Below, in pieces: positions 1 through 10,346 of a stretch of 36,921 bases of DNA. Position numbers and translations under genes: made by a program. The number at the start of each line of letters is the position of its first letter. Within the stretch, counting starts at the first letter, position 1. Source of the DNA: CAYWVR01 sp964461715 (lineage in GTDB: Bacteria > Planctomycetota > Phycisphaerae > FEN-1346); contig CAYWVR010000031.1 in the NCBI GenBank assembly GCA_964461715.1, positions 1-36,921 on the forward strand, written 5' to 3'. Below the pieces are notes generated by a model that worked only from the letters and a program-made list of their open reading frames with translations, did not search any database and had not been told where the DNA came from.

Positions 1-116
1 AGGTTTAAGATGCCCGATTGACCCGGCCCGCGCTCCCCGCGTGCGCGGGCGAACGGATGCTTATCAGTTGTTGCGTAAGCGAGTGGTCCCGCGCTCCCCG
101 CGTGCGCGGGCGAACG
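1..116 (+). CRISPR. Distal end of a type I-E-like CRISPR array (two repeats, one full spacer, one partial spacer)
   Basis: Two identical 29-nt repeats lie at 27-55 and 88-116, beginning CCCGCGCTCCCC and ending GCGGGCGAACG. They are separated by a 32-nt spacer (56-87), giving an exact 61-nt period. Bases 1-26 are the remainder of another spacer cut by the window edge. The repeat holds a short inverted repeat (CCCGC/GCGGG) and the CTCCCCGC...GCGGG...GAACG layout of type I-E repeats, and 29+32 is the usual type I-E spacing. If orientation follows the family, the leader lies off the left edge and 116 is the trailing end. No cas gene is visible. Two repeats alone are thin evidence, but the exact identity and period make chance unlikely. 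Confidence 0.82.
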
Positions 117-138
117 ATCAGCCGAAAGGAGTCCGACC

Positions 139-900
139 GTGGCCGAGCCCGTCGTTGCGATGCAGATGTTTACCCTCCGGGACCTGACGAAAGAGGATTA
201 CGCCGGCACCGTCAAGAAGGTGGCCGAGATGGGGTACCCGGCGATCCAGGTCAGCGGGTTCGGCAACTCCACGCCCGAGGACATCCGCAAGATGCTCGAC
301 GACCTCGAACTCGGGTCCGCCGGGACGCATCTGGGGTACGCCATGTTCCGGGACGAGTTCGAGAAGGTCGTCGAGATTACCAAGACCCTCCGGGCCGGGT
401 TCGCCGTCGTGCCGAGCCTGCCGAAGGAGGTCCGGGAGACGCCCGACCAGTGGAAGCAGCTTGCCGAGCAGTTCGCCGAGTGGGCCGAGAAGCTGAAGGC
501 CGAGGACCTCGGCTTCGCCTACCACAACCATTCGTTCGAGTTCGAGACCAAGGTCGACGGGGCCTTCGCCTACGACCTCCTCTATACGGGCGGCTCCGAG
601 GCCGTCGAGGCCGAGATCGACACCTACTGGGTCCAGTACGGCGGGGCCGACCCGGTGGCCTACCTCGAGAAGTACGCCGGCCGCATCACCATCGTCCACT
701 TCAAGGACATGGGCGAGGGCGAAGAGAAGCCCATGGTGCCCGTGGGCGAGGGCATCCTGGACTGGCCGAAGATCATTGCGGCATGCAAGGCGGGCGGGAC
801 CGAGTTCATGGCCATCGAGCAGGACCGGACGGCGCCGCTGGGGCCCCTCGAAGCCGCGAAGGTCAGCCTCGAGAATTGCCGCACGTGGGGGCTGGTCTAG
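139..900 (+). CDS. Sugar phosphate isomerase/epimerase-like TIM-barrel protein (xylose isomerase-like superfamily)
   Basis: The 253-aa protein is of the usual length for the AP-endonuclease-2/xylose-isomerase-like TIM-barrel family. These enzymes isomerise or epimerise sugars or inositols with a bound divalent metal. Visible family features are the strand-end motif YHNHSFEF near residue 130, a later HFKDM motif where a metal-ligand histidine is expected, and a C-terminal EQD motif near 230. There is no signal peptide, so it is cytoplasmic. The GTG start at 139 is chosen because AAAGGAG (125-131) sits 7 nt upstream. The gene begins 22 nt after the last CRISPR repeat, so it has little room for its own promoter. 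The substrate cannot be read from sequence; the family assignment is firm. Confidence 0.85.
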   Translation: MAEPVVAMQMFTLRDLTKEDYAGTVKKVAEMGYPAIQVSGFGNSTPEDIRKMLDDLELGSAGTHLGYAMFRDEFEKVVEITKTLRAGFAVVPSLPKEVRETPDQWKQLAEQFAEWAEKLKAEDLGFAYHNHSFEFETKVDGAFAYDLLYTGGSEAVEAEIDTYWVQYGGADPVAYLEKYAGRITIVHFKDMGEGEEKPMVPVGEGILDWPKIIAACKAGGTEFMAIEQDRTAPLGPLEAAKVSLENCRTWGLV

Positions 901-1093
901 GAGTGTGGATGAGGGATGTATGATTCGCGATGCGTCGGCCGGGGCCCGGGCTGCGCGGTCTGGTTTGCGCATTTTTCGCTTGCCTCCGCCCCCGCGAGGT
1001 CATACAACGTGCGGCTCTTCGGGGCTCGGAGACCGCGCCGGCGGTCCATTCCGGGTCCGAACCCGAGAATCCGGATGAGGAGATGCCCACGCG
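901..1093. other. Intergenic region upstream of the pyrophosphatase gene
   Basis: This 193-nt gap holds no credible coding frame. Its only supportable content is a sigma-70-like promoter (980-1008) and the ribosome-binding region of the pyrophosphatase gene (AGGAG at 1078-1082, 11 nt before the ATG). Confidence 0.5.
980..1008 (+). promoter_or_regulatory. Possible sigma-70-type promoter for the pyrophosphatase gene
   Basis: TTGCCT (980-985) and TACAAC (1003-1008) are separated by 17 nt. Each matches the consensus at four of six positions. Transcription would start near 1015 and give a leader of about 80 nt. This is a motif match only. Confidence 0.35.
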
Positions 1094-3738
<2,645 letters not shown>

Positions 3739-3739
<1 letters not shown>

Positions 3740-4122
3740 TGGCCTCGCGTCCGACAACCGCGCGCCGGCTGGCCGTCGCCCTGGCCCGGGCGGCGGCCGA
3801 GAACCGGTGCCGCGACGTCAACGTCCTTGACCTCCGGAAGCTCTCGCCCGTGACGGAGTTCTTCGTCCTGGCGACCGGCACCAGCCCGCGGCAGATGAAG
3901 TCGGCGGCGGCCCGCGTCGTGGAGGCGGGCCGGGACCTCGGCGAGAAGCCCTTCGGCGTCGAGGGCGAGGAGACGGGCTGGTGGGGCCTCGTGGACTACG
4001 TCAACGTCGTCGTCCACCTCTTCTCTGCCGAGGCCCGCAGCTACTACGAGATGGAACTCCTCTGGGGCGACGCACTGCGGGTGGACTGGGCCAAGGGGTG
4101 GGTACGTAACGAGTCGTCGTGA
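3739..4122 (+). CDS. rsfS: Ribosomal silencing factor RsfS
   Basis: RsfS binds ribosomal protein L14 and blocks joining of the 30S and 50S subunits when nutrients are scarce. The 127-aa product is typical in size. It shows the family pattern: an N-terminal helix, VLDLRKLSPVTEFFVLATGTS (about residues 30-50), RQMKSAA, the GWWGLVDYVNVVVHLF block (about 85-105), and a C-terminal YYEMELLWGDA. The ATG at 3739 is preferred because it overlaps the pyrophosphatase stop by one base (TAATG), which suggests translational coupling. The in-frame ATG at 3703 would add 12 atypical residues and overlap more. In many bacteria rsfS sits beside nadD; here it sits between hppA and argS. Confidence 0.93.
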
Positions 4123-4137
4123 AGCCGCTTGCGGCTT
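4122..4137. repeat. Small perfect hairpin between rsfS and argS
   Basis: AAGCCGC (4122-4128), a TT loop and GCGGCTT (4131-4137) form a 7-bp inverted repeat immediately after the rsfS stop. No T-run follows, so it is a poor intrinsic terminator. A similar core (GC-rich arms around CTTG) recurs at 25411-25428. Confidence 0.4.
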
Positions 4138-4161
4138 AGCCTTCCATCAGTTAGCGGGGCC

Positions 4162-5919
4162 ATGCCGAACGTCCACCAACTCCTGGAGTCCCGCGTCGCC
4201 GCTGCCATCGAGGCCGCGTACCCGGACGCCGCCGACGCGCCGCCCCTTGTCGCCGAGGCCCAAGACCCGCGCTTCGGCGATTACCAGGCGAACGCCGCCA
4301 TGGGTCTGGCGAAGCGCCTCGGCGCCAAGCCCCGCGACGTGGCCGCCGCGATCGTCGAGCGCCTCCAGGTCTCCGACCTCTGCGAGACGCCCGAGATCGC
4401 GGGCCCCGGCTTCATCAACTTGCGCCTCCAGGGCGACTGGCTCGCCGCCACGCTCGGCAAGGTCCACGCGGACCCACGCCTGGGGATGCCGGAGCCGGCC
4501 GAGCCGGAGCGGGTCGTCGTCGACTACTCCGCCCCGAACCTCGCCAAGGAGATGCACGTCGGGCATCTGCGCTCCACGATCATCGGCGATGCCCTTGTGC
4601 GGATGCTCGACTTCGCCGGCCATGAGGTGATCCGCCAGAACCACGTCGGAGACTGGGGGACGCAGTTCGGGATGCTGGTGGCGTACCTTAAGGAGACGCT
4701 GCGCGAGGACCCCGAGGGCCTGAAAGCCGAGCGCCAACTCGCGGACCTCGAAGGTTTCTACAAGGCGGCGAAGCGGAGGTTCGACGCGGACGAGGCGTTC
4801 GCCAACGCCGCCCGAGAGGAGGTCGTGGGGCTCCAGCGGGGCGACGAGGCCACGCTCGAGATGTGGCACCGTTTCCGGGAGATTTCGCTGCGGCACTGCC
4901 GCGATGCGTACGCCCGCCTCGGCGTCCTCCTGACCGACGACGACGTCCGCGGCGAGTCGGCTTACAACGATGACCTCCCCGAGGTCGTCGACGCCCTCCG
5001 CGAGCAGGGACTCCTGGAGGAATCGGAGGGGGCCCAGTGCGTTTTCCTGCCGGGCTTCGTCTCGAAGGAGGGCGACCGCCTGCCCCTGATCGTCCAGAAG
5101 TCCGACGAGGGGTACCTCTACGCGACCACCGACCTTGCGGCCATCCGCTATCGCGTCGGCGAGCTTCGCGCCAAGCGGGTGCTCTACGTCGTCGACGCCC
5201 GCCAGTCGCTCCACTTCCGCCAGGTCTTCGCCACCGCCCGGGCGGCCGGCTTCGCCCCCGAGGAGGTCGAGCTGGTCCACGTCGCTTTCGGCACGATGAT
5301 GGGCGAGGACGGAAAACCGTTCAAGACCCGCGAAGGCGGGACCGTGAAGCTGGCCGAGCTGCTGGACGAGGCAGAGCGGCGGGCCCTCGCTCTCGTCCGC
5401 GAGAAGAACCCGGACCTCGCGCCCGAGGAGCAGGCAGACATCGCCCGCATCGTCGGCATCGGGGCCGTCAAGTACGCCGACCTTGCCCGGAACCGAACCT
5501 CCGACTACGCCTTCTCCTGGGAGAAGATGCTCAGCCTCCAGGGCAACACCGCCCCGTACATGCAGTATGCCTACGCCCGCATCCGCTCGATCTTCCGAAA
5601 GGGCGACCACGACCCCGCCGCCGCCCGGGCCGACGCGTCGTCCGTCCCCTTGGCCGCCCCCGAGGAGCAGGCCCTCGCGAAGGCCCTGCTCAGGCTCCCC
5701 GAGACGGTCGACCGGGCCCTCGGGGACGATCTCTCGCACGTCGTCGCCGCATGGCTCTACGACCTGGCCGGGGCCTTCACGCGCTTCTACGAGGCCTGCC
5801 CCGTCCTCCAGAGCGAGGGTGAGGTTCGCGCTGCGCGCCTGAAACTGTGCGACCTTACGGCCCGTGCCGTTGCGAAGGGCCTGGACCTGCTGGGCATCGA
5901 GACGGCCGAGCGGATGTAG
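4162..5919 (+). CDS. argS: Arginyl-tRNA synthetase
   Basis: This class I aminoacyl-tRNA synthetase charges tRNA-Arg. The N-terminal Add1-like domain carries DPRFGDYQANAAMGLAKRL. The HIGH-type signature is SAPNLAKEMHVGHLRST (His-Val-Gly-His). The KMSKS equivalent is the degenerate GEDGKPFKTREGGTVKL, normal for ArgS, which often lacks a canonical KMSK. The C-terminal DALR anticodon-binding domain carries GNTAPYMQYAYARIRS. From the ATG at 4162 the protein is 585 aa, the usual length. A TTG at 4129 would add 11 residues, but the N terminus from 4162 (MPNVHQLLESRV) matches the family better. No strong Shine-Dalgarno is visible. Confidence 0.97.
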   Translation: MPNVHQLLESRVAAAIEAAYPDAADAPPLVAEAQDPRFGDYQANAAMGLAKRLGAKPRDVAAAIVERLQVSDLCETPEIAGPGFINLRLQGDWLAATLGKVHADPRLGMPEPAEPERVVVDYSAPNLAKEMHVGHLRSTIIGDALVRMLDFAGHEVIRQNHVGDWGTQFGMLVAYLKETLREDPEGLKAERQLADLEGFYKAAKRRFDADEAFANAAREEVVGLQRGDEATLEMWHRFREISLRHCRDAYARLGVLLTDDDVRGESAYNDDLPEVVDALREQGLLEESEGAQCVFLPGFVSKEGDRLPLIVQKSDEGYLYATTDLAAIRYRVGELRAKRVLYVVDARQSLHFRQVFATARAAGFAPEEVELVHVAFGTMMGEDGKPFKTREGGTVKLAELLDEAERRALALVREKNPDLAPEEQADIARIVGIGAVKYADLARNRTSDYAFSWEKMLSLQGNTAPYMQYAYARIRSIFRKGDHDPAAARADASSVPLAAPEEQALAKALLRLPETVDRALGDDLSHVVAAWLYDLAGAFTRFYEACPVLQSEGEVRAARLKLCDLTARAVAKGLDLLGIETAERM

Positions 5920-6037
5920 GGCGACGGGTTGTCGATTGTCGATTTCCAATTTACGACGGGGTCCCACACAGTACCATGGCCTTTGGCGGGTTCGGCGCGT
6001 ATCCGTTCAATCGAAAACCTTCAAGCGAAAATCGCCA

Positions 6038-6664
6038 ATGCGAGTGTACGAAATCTTCCGCAGCATCCAGGGCGAGACGACCCGGGTGGGCCTGCCCATG
6101 TGGTTCGTGCGGCTGGCCGGGTGCGACCAGGACTGCGCCTACTGCGACACGCCCGAGGCCCGCGACGCCGGTGCCGGCCGCGAGGTCGACGTTGGCGACG
6201 TCCTTGGCGAGATTGCCGCACCCCCCCTTCCGATCATGATTACCGGCGGCGAGCCGGTGTGCCAGCTCGACGAGGTTAACGCCCTGGCGTCCTCGCTCCT
6301 CTCGCAGAACATCCACGTCCTGATCGAGACGTCGGGCAACCACTCCATCGCGGACCTCGAATGGCGGGCCTCGCGGATTCTCGACCTCAAGGCGCCCGGC
6401 AGCGGCATGAGCGAGGGGGTCGTCTGGGAGAACCTCGAACACCTGACCGAGGGCGACGAGGTCAAGTTTGTCCTCGCGAGCCGCGACGACTACGACTGGG
6501 CCCATCACCAGATCGCCACCCGCGGGATTTTCGACCGGGCCCCCATCCTCTTCTCGGCCGCCCGCCCGCACCTCGATCCCGCGGAGCTCGCCCGGTGGAT
6601 GCTGGAGGACGCATTGCCGGTGCGTCTCAACCTCCAAATCCACAGGATTCTGGACCTGCCGTAA
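6038..6664 (+). CDS. queE: 7-carboxy-7-deazaguanine synthase (radical SAM, QueE)
   Basis: QueE converts 6-carboxytetrahydropterin to 7-carboxy-7-deazaguanine, a step toward preQ0 and queuosine. The 208-aa protein begins with the family hallmark EIFRSIQGE (5-13). It has the radical-SAM cluster motif C29-X3-C33-X2-C36 within AGCDQDCAYCDT, followed by MITGGEPVCQ and the VLIETSGN strand. The ATG at 6038 gives the canonical N terminus; no clear Shine-Dalgarno precedes it. The other queuosine genes (queC, queD, queF) are not in the window, so it is an isolated pathway gene here. It lies 118 nt after argS and may be co-transcribed. Confidence 0.93.
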   Translation: MRVYEIFRSIQGETTRVGLPMWFVRLAGCDQDCAYCDTPEARDAGAGREVDVGDVLGEIAAPPLPIMITGGEPVCQLDEVNALASSLLSQNIHVLIETSGNHSIADLEWRASRILDLKAPGSGMSEGVVWENLEHLTEGDEVKFVLASRDDYDWAHHQIATRGIFDRAPILFSAARPHLDPAELARWMLEDALPVRLNLQIHRILDLP

Positions 6665-6724
6665 GGATGGTTTCATTCGTCATTCGGATTCCGGGCTTCG
6701 GATTACCGTTGCCCGGAATTGCTC

Positions 6725-6752
6725 TTGAAGCGGCCGCCGCCTGCCGTATACT
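6725..6752 (+). promoter_or_regulatory. Sigma-70-type promoter for rpmB
   Basis: TTGAAG (6725-6730) and TATACT (6747-6752) are separated by 16 nt. The -10 box matches five of six consensus bases and the -35 box four of six. The predicted start near 6759 leaves about 37 nt before the rpmB GTG. The site is more AT-rich than its surroundings. Confidence 0.55.
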
Positions 6753-6795
6753 ATCGCTTCTCAGACAGGGCCCATGCGCGCACGGAGGATTGACC

Positions 6796-7053
6796 GTGGC
6801 TTCGAAGTGCGAGATTTGCGGAAAATCGTCGATTACCGGCTCGAACATCAGCCGCCGCGGGAAGGCCAAGTACCTGGGCGGCGTCGGCCGCAAGGTCACC
6901 GGCATCACCAAGCGGCGGTTCAAGCCGAACCTGCAGCGCGTGCGCGTCCAGTTGCCGAACGGCACCCGCACCCGGGCGTACGTCTGCACCGACTGCCTCC
7001 GCGCGGGCAAGGTCCGAAAGCCCGCACGTCGCAAGGTGCCCGAGACCGAGTGA
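6796..7053 (+). CDS. rpmB: Large ribosomal subunit protein bL28, zinc-ribbon form
   Basis: bL28 is a structural protein of the 50S subunit. The 85-aa sequence has the signature SNISRRGKAKYLGG, TKRRFKPNLQRVRV and TRAYVCTDCLRAGKVRK. Two CxxC pairs (CEIC near residue 5 and CTDC near 70) mark the zinc-binding C+ paralogue; zinc-independent forms lack them. Translation starts at the GTG at 6796, with GGAGGA at 6784-6789. The C terminus is slightly extended and basic. It is preceded by its own promoter and followed after 37 nt by gatC. Confidence 0.96.
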   Translation: MASKCEICGKSSITGSNISRRGKAKYLGGVGRKVTGITKRRFKPNLQRVRVQLPNGTRTRAYVCTDCLRAGKVRKPARRKVPETE

Positions 7054-7090
7054 CCCGCGCGTGCCGCGCTCCGGTCCGGGGGGAGCCCCG

Positions 7091-7393
7091 ATGCCCATCT
7101 CCAAGGACGAAGTGCTCAAGGTCGGGCTCCTGAGCCGCATTCGCCTCTCCGAGGAGGAGGTCGAGACCTTCGCCTCGCAACTCTCCGAGGTCCTCGATTA
7201 CGTCGGCCGCCTCCAGGCCCTCGACACCGAGGGCGTCCGCGAGATGCCCCACGCCGTGGACCTCGCGAACGTCCTGCGCCCCGATGAACCCCGCGACTCG
7301 CTTCCCCCCGAGACCGCCGTCGCCGGCGCCCCCGACCGCGACGCGACCTGCTTCCGTGTGCCGCGCGTCATTGACGACGGGTCGAGTGCCTAG
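7091..7393 (+). CDS. gatC: Asp-tRNA(Asn)/Glu-tRNA(Gln) amidotransferase subunit C
   Basis: GatC stabilises the GatA-GatB contact in the transamidosome. The 100-aa protein has the usual length and pattern: an N-terminal KVGLLSRIRLSEEEVETFASQL helix region, LDYVGRLQALDTEGV, and the C-terminal LRPDEPRDSLP motif. The ATG at 7091 follows a G-rich Shine-Dalgarno. An upstream in-frame start at 7061 would add ten atypical residues. Its stop overlaps the gatA start by one base (TAGTG). Confidence 0.94.
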   Translation: MPISKDEVLKVGLLSRIRLSEEEVETFASQLSEVLDYVGRLQALDTEGVREMPHAVDLANVLRPDEPRDSLPPETAVAGAPDRDATCFRVPRVIDDGSSA

Positions 7394-8874
7394 TGGACCC
7401 CTGCGCCCTGACAGCCTGTGACCTGCTGGCCGCCCAAGCCTCCGGCGACCTCTCCGCTGTGGACGCGACTCGGGCGGCCCTTGACCGCCTCGACCGTTTC
7501 GAGCCCACCGTGCGGGCCTTCCTCTCGCTCAACGTGGACGGGGCCCTCGCCCGCGCCGCTGAGATCGACGAGGCCCGCGCCGCCGGCGCGCCGCTCGGCC
7601 GCCTGGCGGGCGTTCCCGTCGCCGTCAAGGACAACCTGTGCACGGCCGACGGCCAGGCCACGACCTGCGCGAGCCGCATCCTGGAGGGCTGGAAGGCCCC
7701 GTACGACGCCCACGTCGTCGAGCGGCTCCGGGCCGAGGGAGCAATTATCGTCGGGAAGACGAATCTCGACGAGTTCGCCATGGGCTCGTCCACCGAGAAC
7801 TCCGGCTTCCACACGACCCACAACCCCTGGAACCCGGCCACCGTGCCCGGGGGGTCCTCCGGCGGAAGCGCCGCCGCCGTCGCCGCTCGCATGGTCCCCG
7901 TGGCCCTCGGCAGCGATACGGGCGGCTCGATCCGCCAGCCGGCGGCCCTGTGCGGCGTCGTCGGGATGAAGCCGACCTATGGCCGCGTCAGCCGGTACGG
8001 CCTCGTGGCCTTCGCTTCGAGCCTCGATCAGATCGGCCCGTTCGCCCGGACGGTCGAGGACGCCGCCCTGCTGCTGGAGGTCGTCGCGGGCCACGACCCG
8101 CGCGATTCGACCAGCGTTCCGCGCGACGTGCCGGACCTCCGGGCGGGGCTCGATGAGCCGCTCGAAGGCCTTCGCATCGGCCTGCCGCGCGAGTTCTTCG
8201 CCGAGGGCCTCGACCCGGAGGTCGAGCGGATCGTTCGGGCGGCCCTCGAAGTCTACGAGGGGCAGGGGGCCGAGCTGGTCGAGGTCGACCTGCCGCACGC
8301 CACGGACGTCGCCATCGCCACTTACTACATCGTCGCGACGAGCGAAGCGTCCTCGAACCTGGCCCGCTACGACGGCGTCCACTACGGCCGTCGGGCCGCC
8401 GACTTCGCCGATATGATCGACATGTACATGGCCAGCCGAGCCGAAGGGTTCGGCGACGAGGTCAAACGCCGCATCATGCTGGGCACGTACGCCCTCTCCG
8501 CCGGCTACTATGATGCGTACTACAAGAAGGCCCGGAAGGTGCGGCGGCTGATTCGCGGCGACTTCGAGCGGGCCTTCGAGACGGTCGATTGCCTGATGGG
8601 CCCGACGAGCCCGACCCCCGCGTTCCCCATCGGGGCCCGCGCGGGCGACCCGCTCGCCATGTACCTCTCCGACGTCTATACCGTCAGCGCCAACCTCGCG
8701 GCCATCGCGGGTTTGAGCGTGCCGTGCGGCTTCACGGCGGCGGGGCTCCCCGTGGGCCTTCAGGTGCTGACGGACGTCTTCACGGAGGCACGGCTCCTTC
8801 GCATCGCCCGCATGTACGAGCGGGAGACGGATTGGACCGACCGGGTGCCGCCGCTCGGGGAGGACGCGGCGTGA
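7393..8874 (+). CDS. gatA: Asp-tRNA(Asn)/Glu-tRNA(Gln) amidotransferase subunit A
   Basis: GatA is the amidase that releases ammonia from glutamine for transamidation of mischarged Asp-tRNA(Asn) or Glu-tRNA(Gln). The 493-aa protein has the amidase signature with the Ser-cisSer-Lys triad in place: Lys79 in VAVKDN, Ser155 in VPGGSSGGS, and Ser179 in GSDTGGSIRQPA. The GTG start at 7393 overlaps the gatC stop, and its own stop overlaps the gatB start by 4 nt (GTGA), so the trio is probably translationally coupled. Whether the cell uses the complex for Asn, Gln or both depends on asnS and glnS elsewhere. Confidence 0.97.
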   Translation: MDPCALTACDLLAAQASGDLSAVDATRAALDRLDRFEPTVRAFLSLNVDGALARAAEIDEARAAGAPLGRLAGVPVAVKDNLCTADGQATTCASRILEGWKAPYDAHVVERLRAEGAIIVGKTNLDEFAMGSSTENSGFHTTHNPWNPATVPGGSSGGSAAAVAARMVPVALGSDTGGSIRQPAALCGVVGMKPTYGRVSRYGLVAFASSLDQIGPFARTVEDAALLLEVVAGHDPRDSTSVPRDVPDLRAGLDEPLEGLRIGLPREFFAEGLDPEVERIVRAALEVYEGQGAELVEVDLPHATDVAIATYYIVATSEASSNLARYDGVHYGRRAADFADMIDMYMASRAEGFGDEVKRRIMLGTYALSAGYYDAYYKKARKVRRLIRGDFERAFETVDCLMGPTSPTPAFPIGARAGDPLAMYLSDVYTVSANLAAIAGLSVPCGFTAAGLPVGLQVLTDVFTEARLLRIARMYERETDWTDRVPPLGEDAA

Positions 8875-10340
8875 GCGACCTTCGCCCCACGATCGGCATG
8901 GAAGTGCACCTACACCTGGCGACCCGCACGAAGATGTTCTGCGGCTGTCGCCGGGCCTACGACGCCCCGCCAAATACCCTCTGCTGCCCCGTGTGCCTGG
9001 GGATGCCGGGCGTGCTGCCGGTGATGAACGAGCGGGCCGTCGAGCTGGCCGTCAAAATGGCCCTCGCCCTCCATTGTCGCATCCCCGACTTCGCCAAGTG
9101 GGACCGCAAGCACTACTACTATCCCGACCTTCCGAAGAATTACCAAATCTCCGAATATGACGAGCCGCTCGGCCTCGACGGGTACCTCGACATCGAGACC
9201 GAGGACGGCGAGCGCAGGCGCGTGGGCATCACGCGCGTGCACCTCGAAGAGGATGCCGGAAAGCTCATGCACGCCGAGGGCGGCGGGAGCTTCAGCGTCG
9301 TCGATCTCAACCGCACGGGCACGCCGCTCCTGGAGATCGTCTCCGAGCCCGACATGCACTCGCCCGAGGAAGTCCGGGCTTACGGGACGGCGCTGCGGCA
9401 GCGGGCCGTCTACCTGGGCGTCGGCGAGTGCAACATGCAGCTCGGCCAGATGCGGTTCGAGCCGAACATCAGCCTCCGGGTCGGCACGGCCTCCGACGGC
9501 TCGCCGCGCTACACGCCCATCGCCGAGATCAAGAACCTCAACTCCTTCCGCAGCGTCGAGCGGGCCGTCGCCTTCGAGATCGCCCGCCATCGTGACGAGT
9601 ACGCCGCCGACCCCGAGGGCTACACCCTCGAAAGGCGCGGCAAGGAGACGCGCGGGTTCGTCGACGACGCCGGGACCACGTTCCTCCAACGCTCCAAGGA
9701 GGAGGCCCACGATTACCGCTACTTCCCGGAGCCCGACCTCGTGCCCGTCACGCCCGCCCGCGAATGGGTCGAGCGACTGCGGGCGGAGCTGCCGGAGCTT
9801 CCCGAGGACCGCCGGGCCCGATTCGTCTCCGAGCACGGGCTGCCGGAGTATGATGCGGGCGTGCTGACTGCCGACCGGGGCGTGGCCGATTACTTCGAGA
9901 CGCTCGCCGAGACGGTCGGCGACGCTAAGGCCGCCTCCAACTGGATGATGCAGGACGTGATGCGGGTCCTGAACGAGACAAAGACTGCGATCACCGACTT
10001 CCGCGTGGGCCCGAAGGCCCTGGCCGAGTTGATCGGCCTGGTGCGCGAGGGGACGATCAACCGGACCACCGCCGCCGAAGTCTTCGCGAAGATGCTCGCC
10101 ACGGGGGGCGGGGCACGCGACATCGTCGAGGCCGAAGGCCTCGCCCAGGTCTCGGACGCGGGGGAGCTGGAGGGCATCCTCGACAAGGTCCTCGCCGCCA
10201 ACGAGAAGATCGCCGCCGACTACCGCGCCGGCAAGAAGGCCGCCATCGGCCGCCTCATCGGCGAGACGATGAAGGCGACGGGCGGCAAGGCGAACCCGCA
10301 GCTCGTGCGCAGCCTGCTCGAAGAGAAACTGGGCGGATGA
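8871..10340 (+). CDS. gatB: Asp-tRNA(Asn)/Glu-tRNA(Gln) amidotransferase subunit B
   Basis: GatB activates the misacylated tRNA by phosphorylation and transfers ammonia to it. The 489-aa protein starts with TIGMEVHLHLATRTKMFCGC. Cysteines in FCGC and CCPVC form the zinc site near residues 25-45. YYPDLPKNYQISEYD and EDAGKLMHAEG are conserved catalytic-domain blocks. The C-terminal YqeY-like tRNA-binding tail ends with GKANPQLVRSLLEEKL. The GTG at 8871 overlaps the gatA stop. The frame stays open upstream to 8589, but that part is antifunctional overlap with gatA. The stop lies 6 nt from the convergent plsY stop, leaving almost no room for a terminator. Confidence 0.97.
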   Translation: MSDLRPTIGMEVHLHLATRTKMFCGCRRAYDAPPNTLCCPVCLGMPGVLPVMNERAVELAVKMALALHCRIPDFAKWDRKHYYYPDLPKNYQISEYDEPLGLDGYLDIETEDGERRRVGITRVHLEEDAGKLMHAEGGGSFSVVDLNRTGTPLLEIVSEPDMHSPEEVRAYGTALRQRAVYLGVGECNMQLGQMRFEPNISLRVGTASDGSPRYTPIAEIKNLNSFRSVERAVAFEIARHRDEYAADPEGYTLERRGKETRGFVDDAGTTFLQRSKEEAHDYRYFPEPDLVPVTPAREWVERLRAELPELPEDRRARFVSEHGLPEYDAGVLTADRGVADYFETLAETVGDAKAASNWMMQDVMRVLNETKTAITDFRVGPKALAELIGLVREGTINRTTAAEVFAKMLATGGGARDIVEAEGLAQVSDAGELEGILDKVLAANEKIAADYRAGKKAAIGRLIGETMKATGGKANPQLVRSLLEEKLGG

Positions 10341-10346
10341 GGCCGG

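Noticed and set aside
8589..8870. Upstream in-frame extension of gatB
   Set aside because: It lies wholly within gatA in another frame. The GTG at 8871 gives the exact family N terminus and the usual 4-nt overlap.
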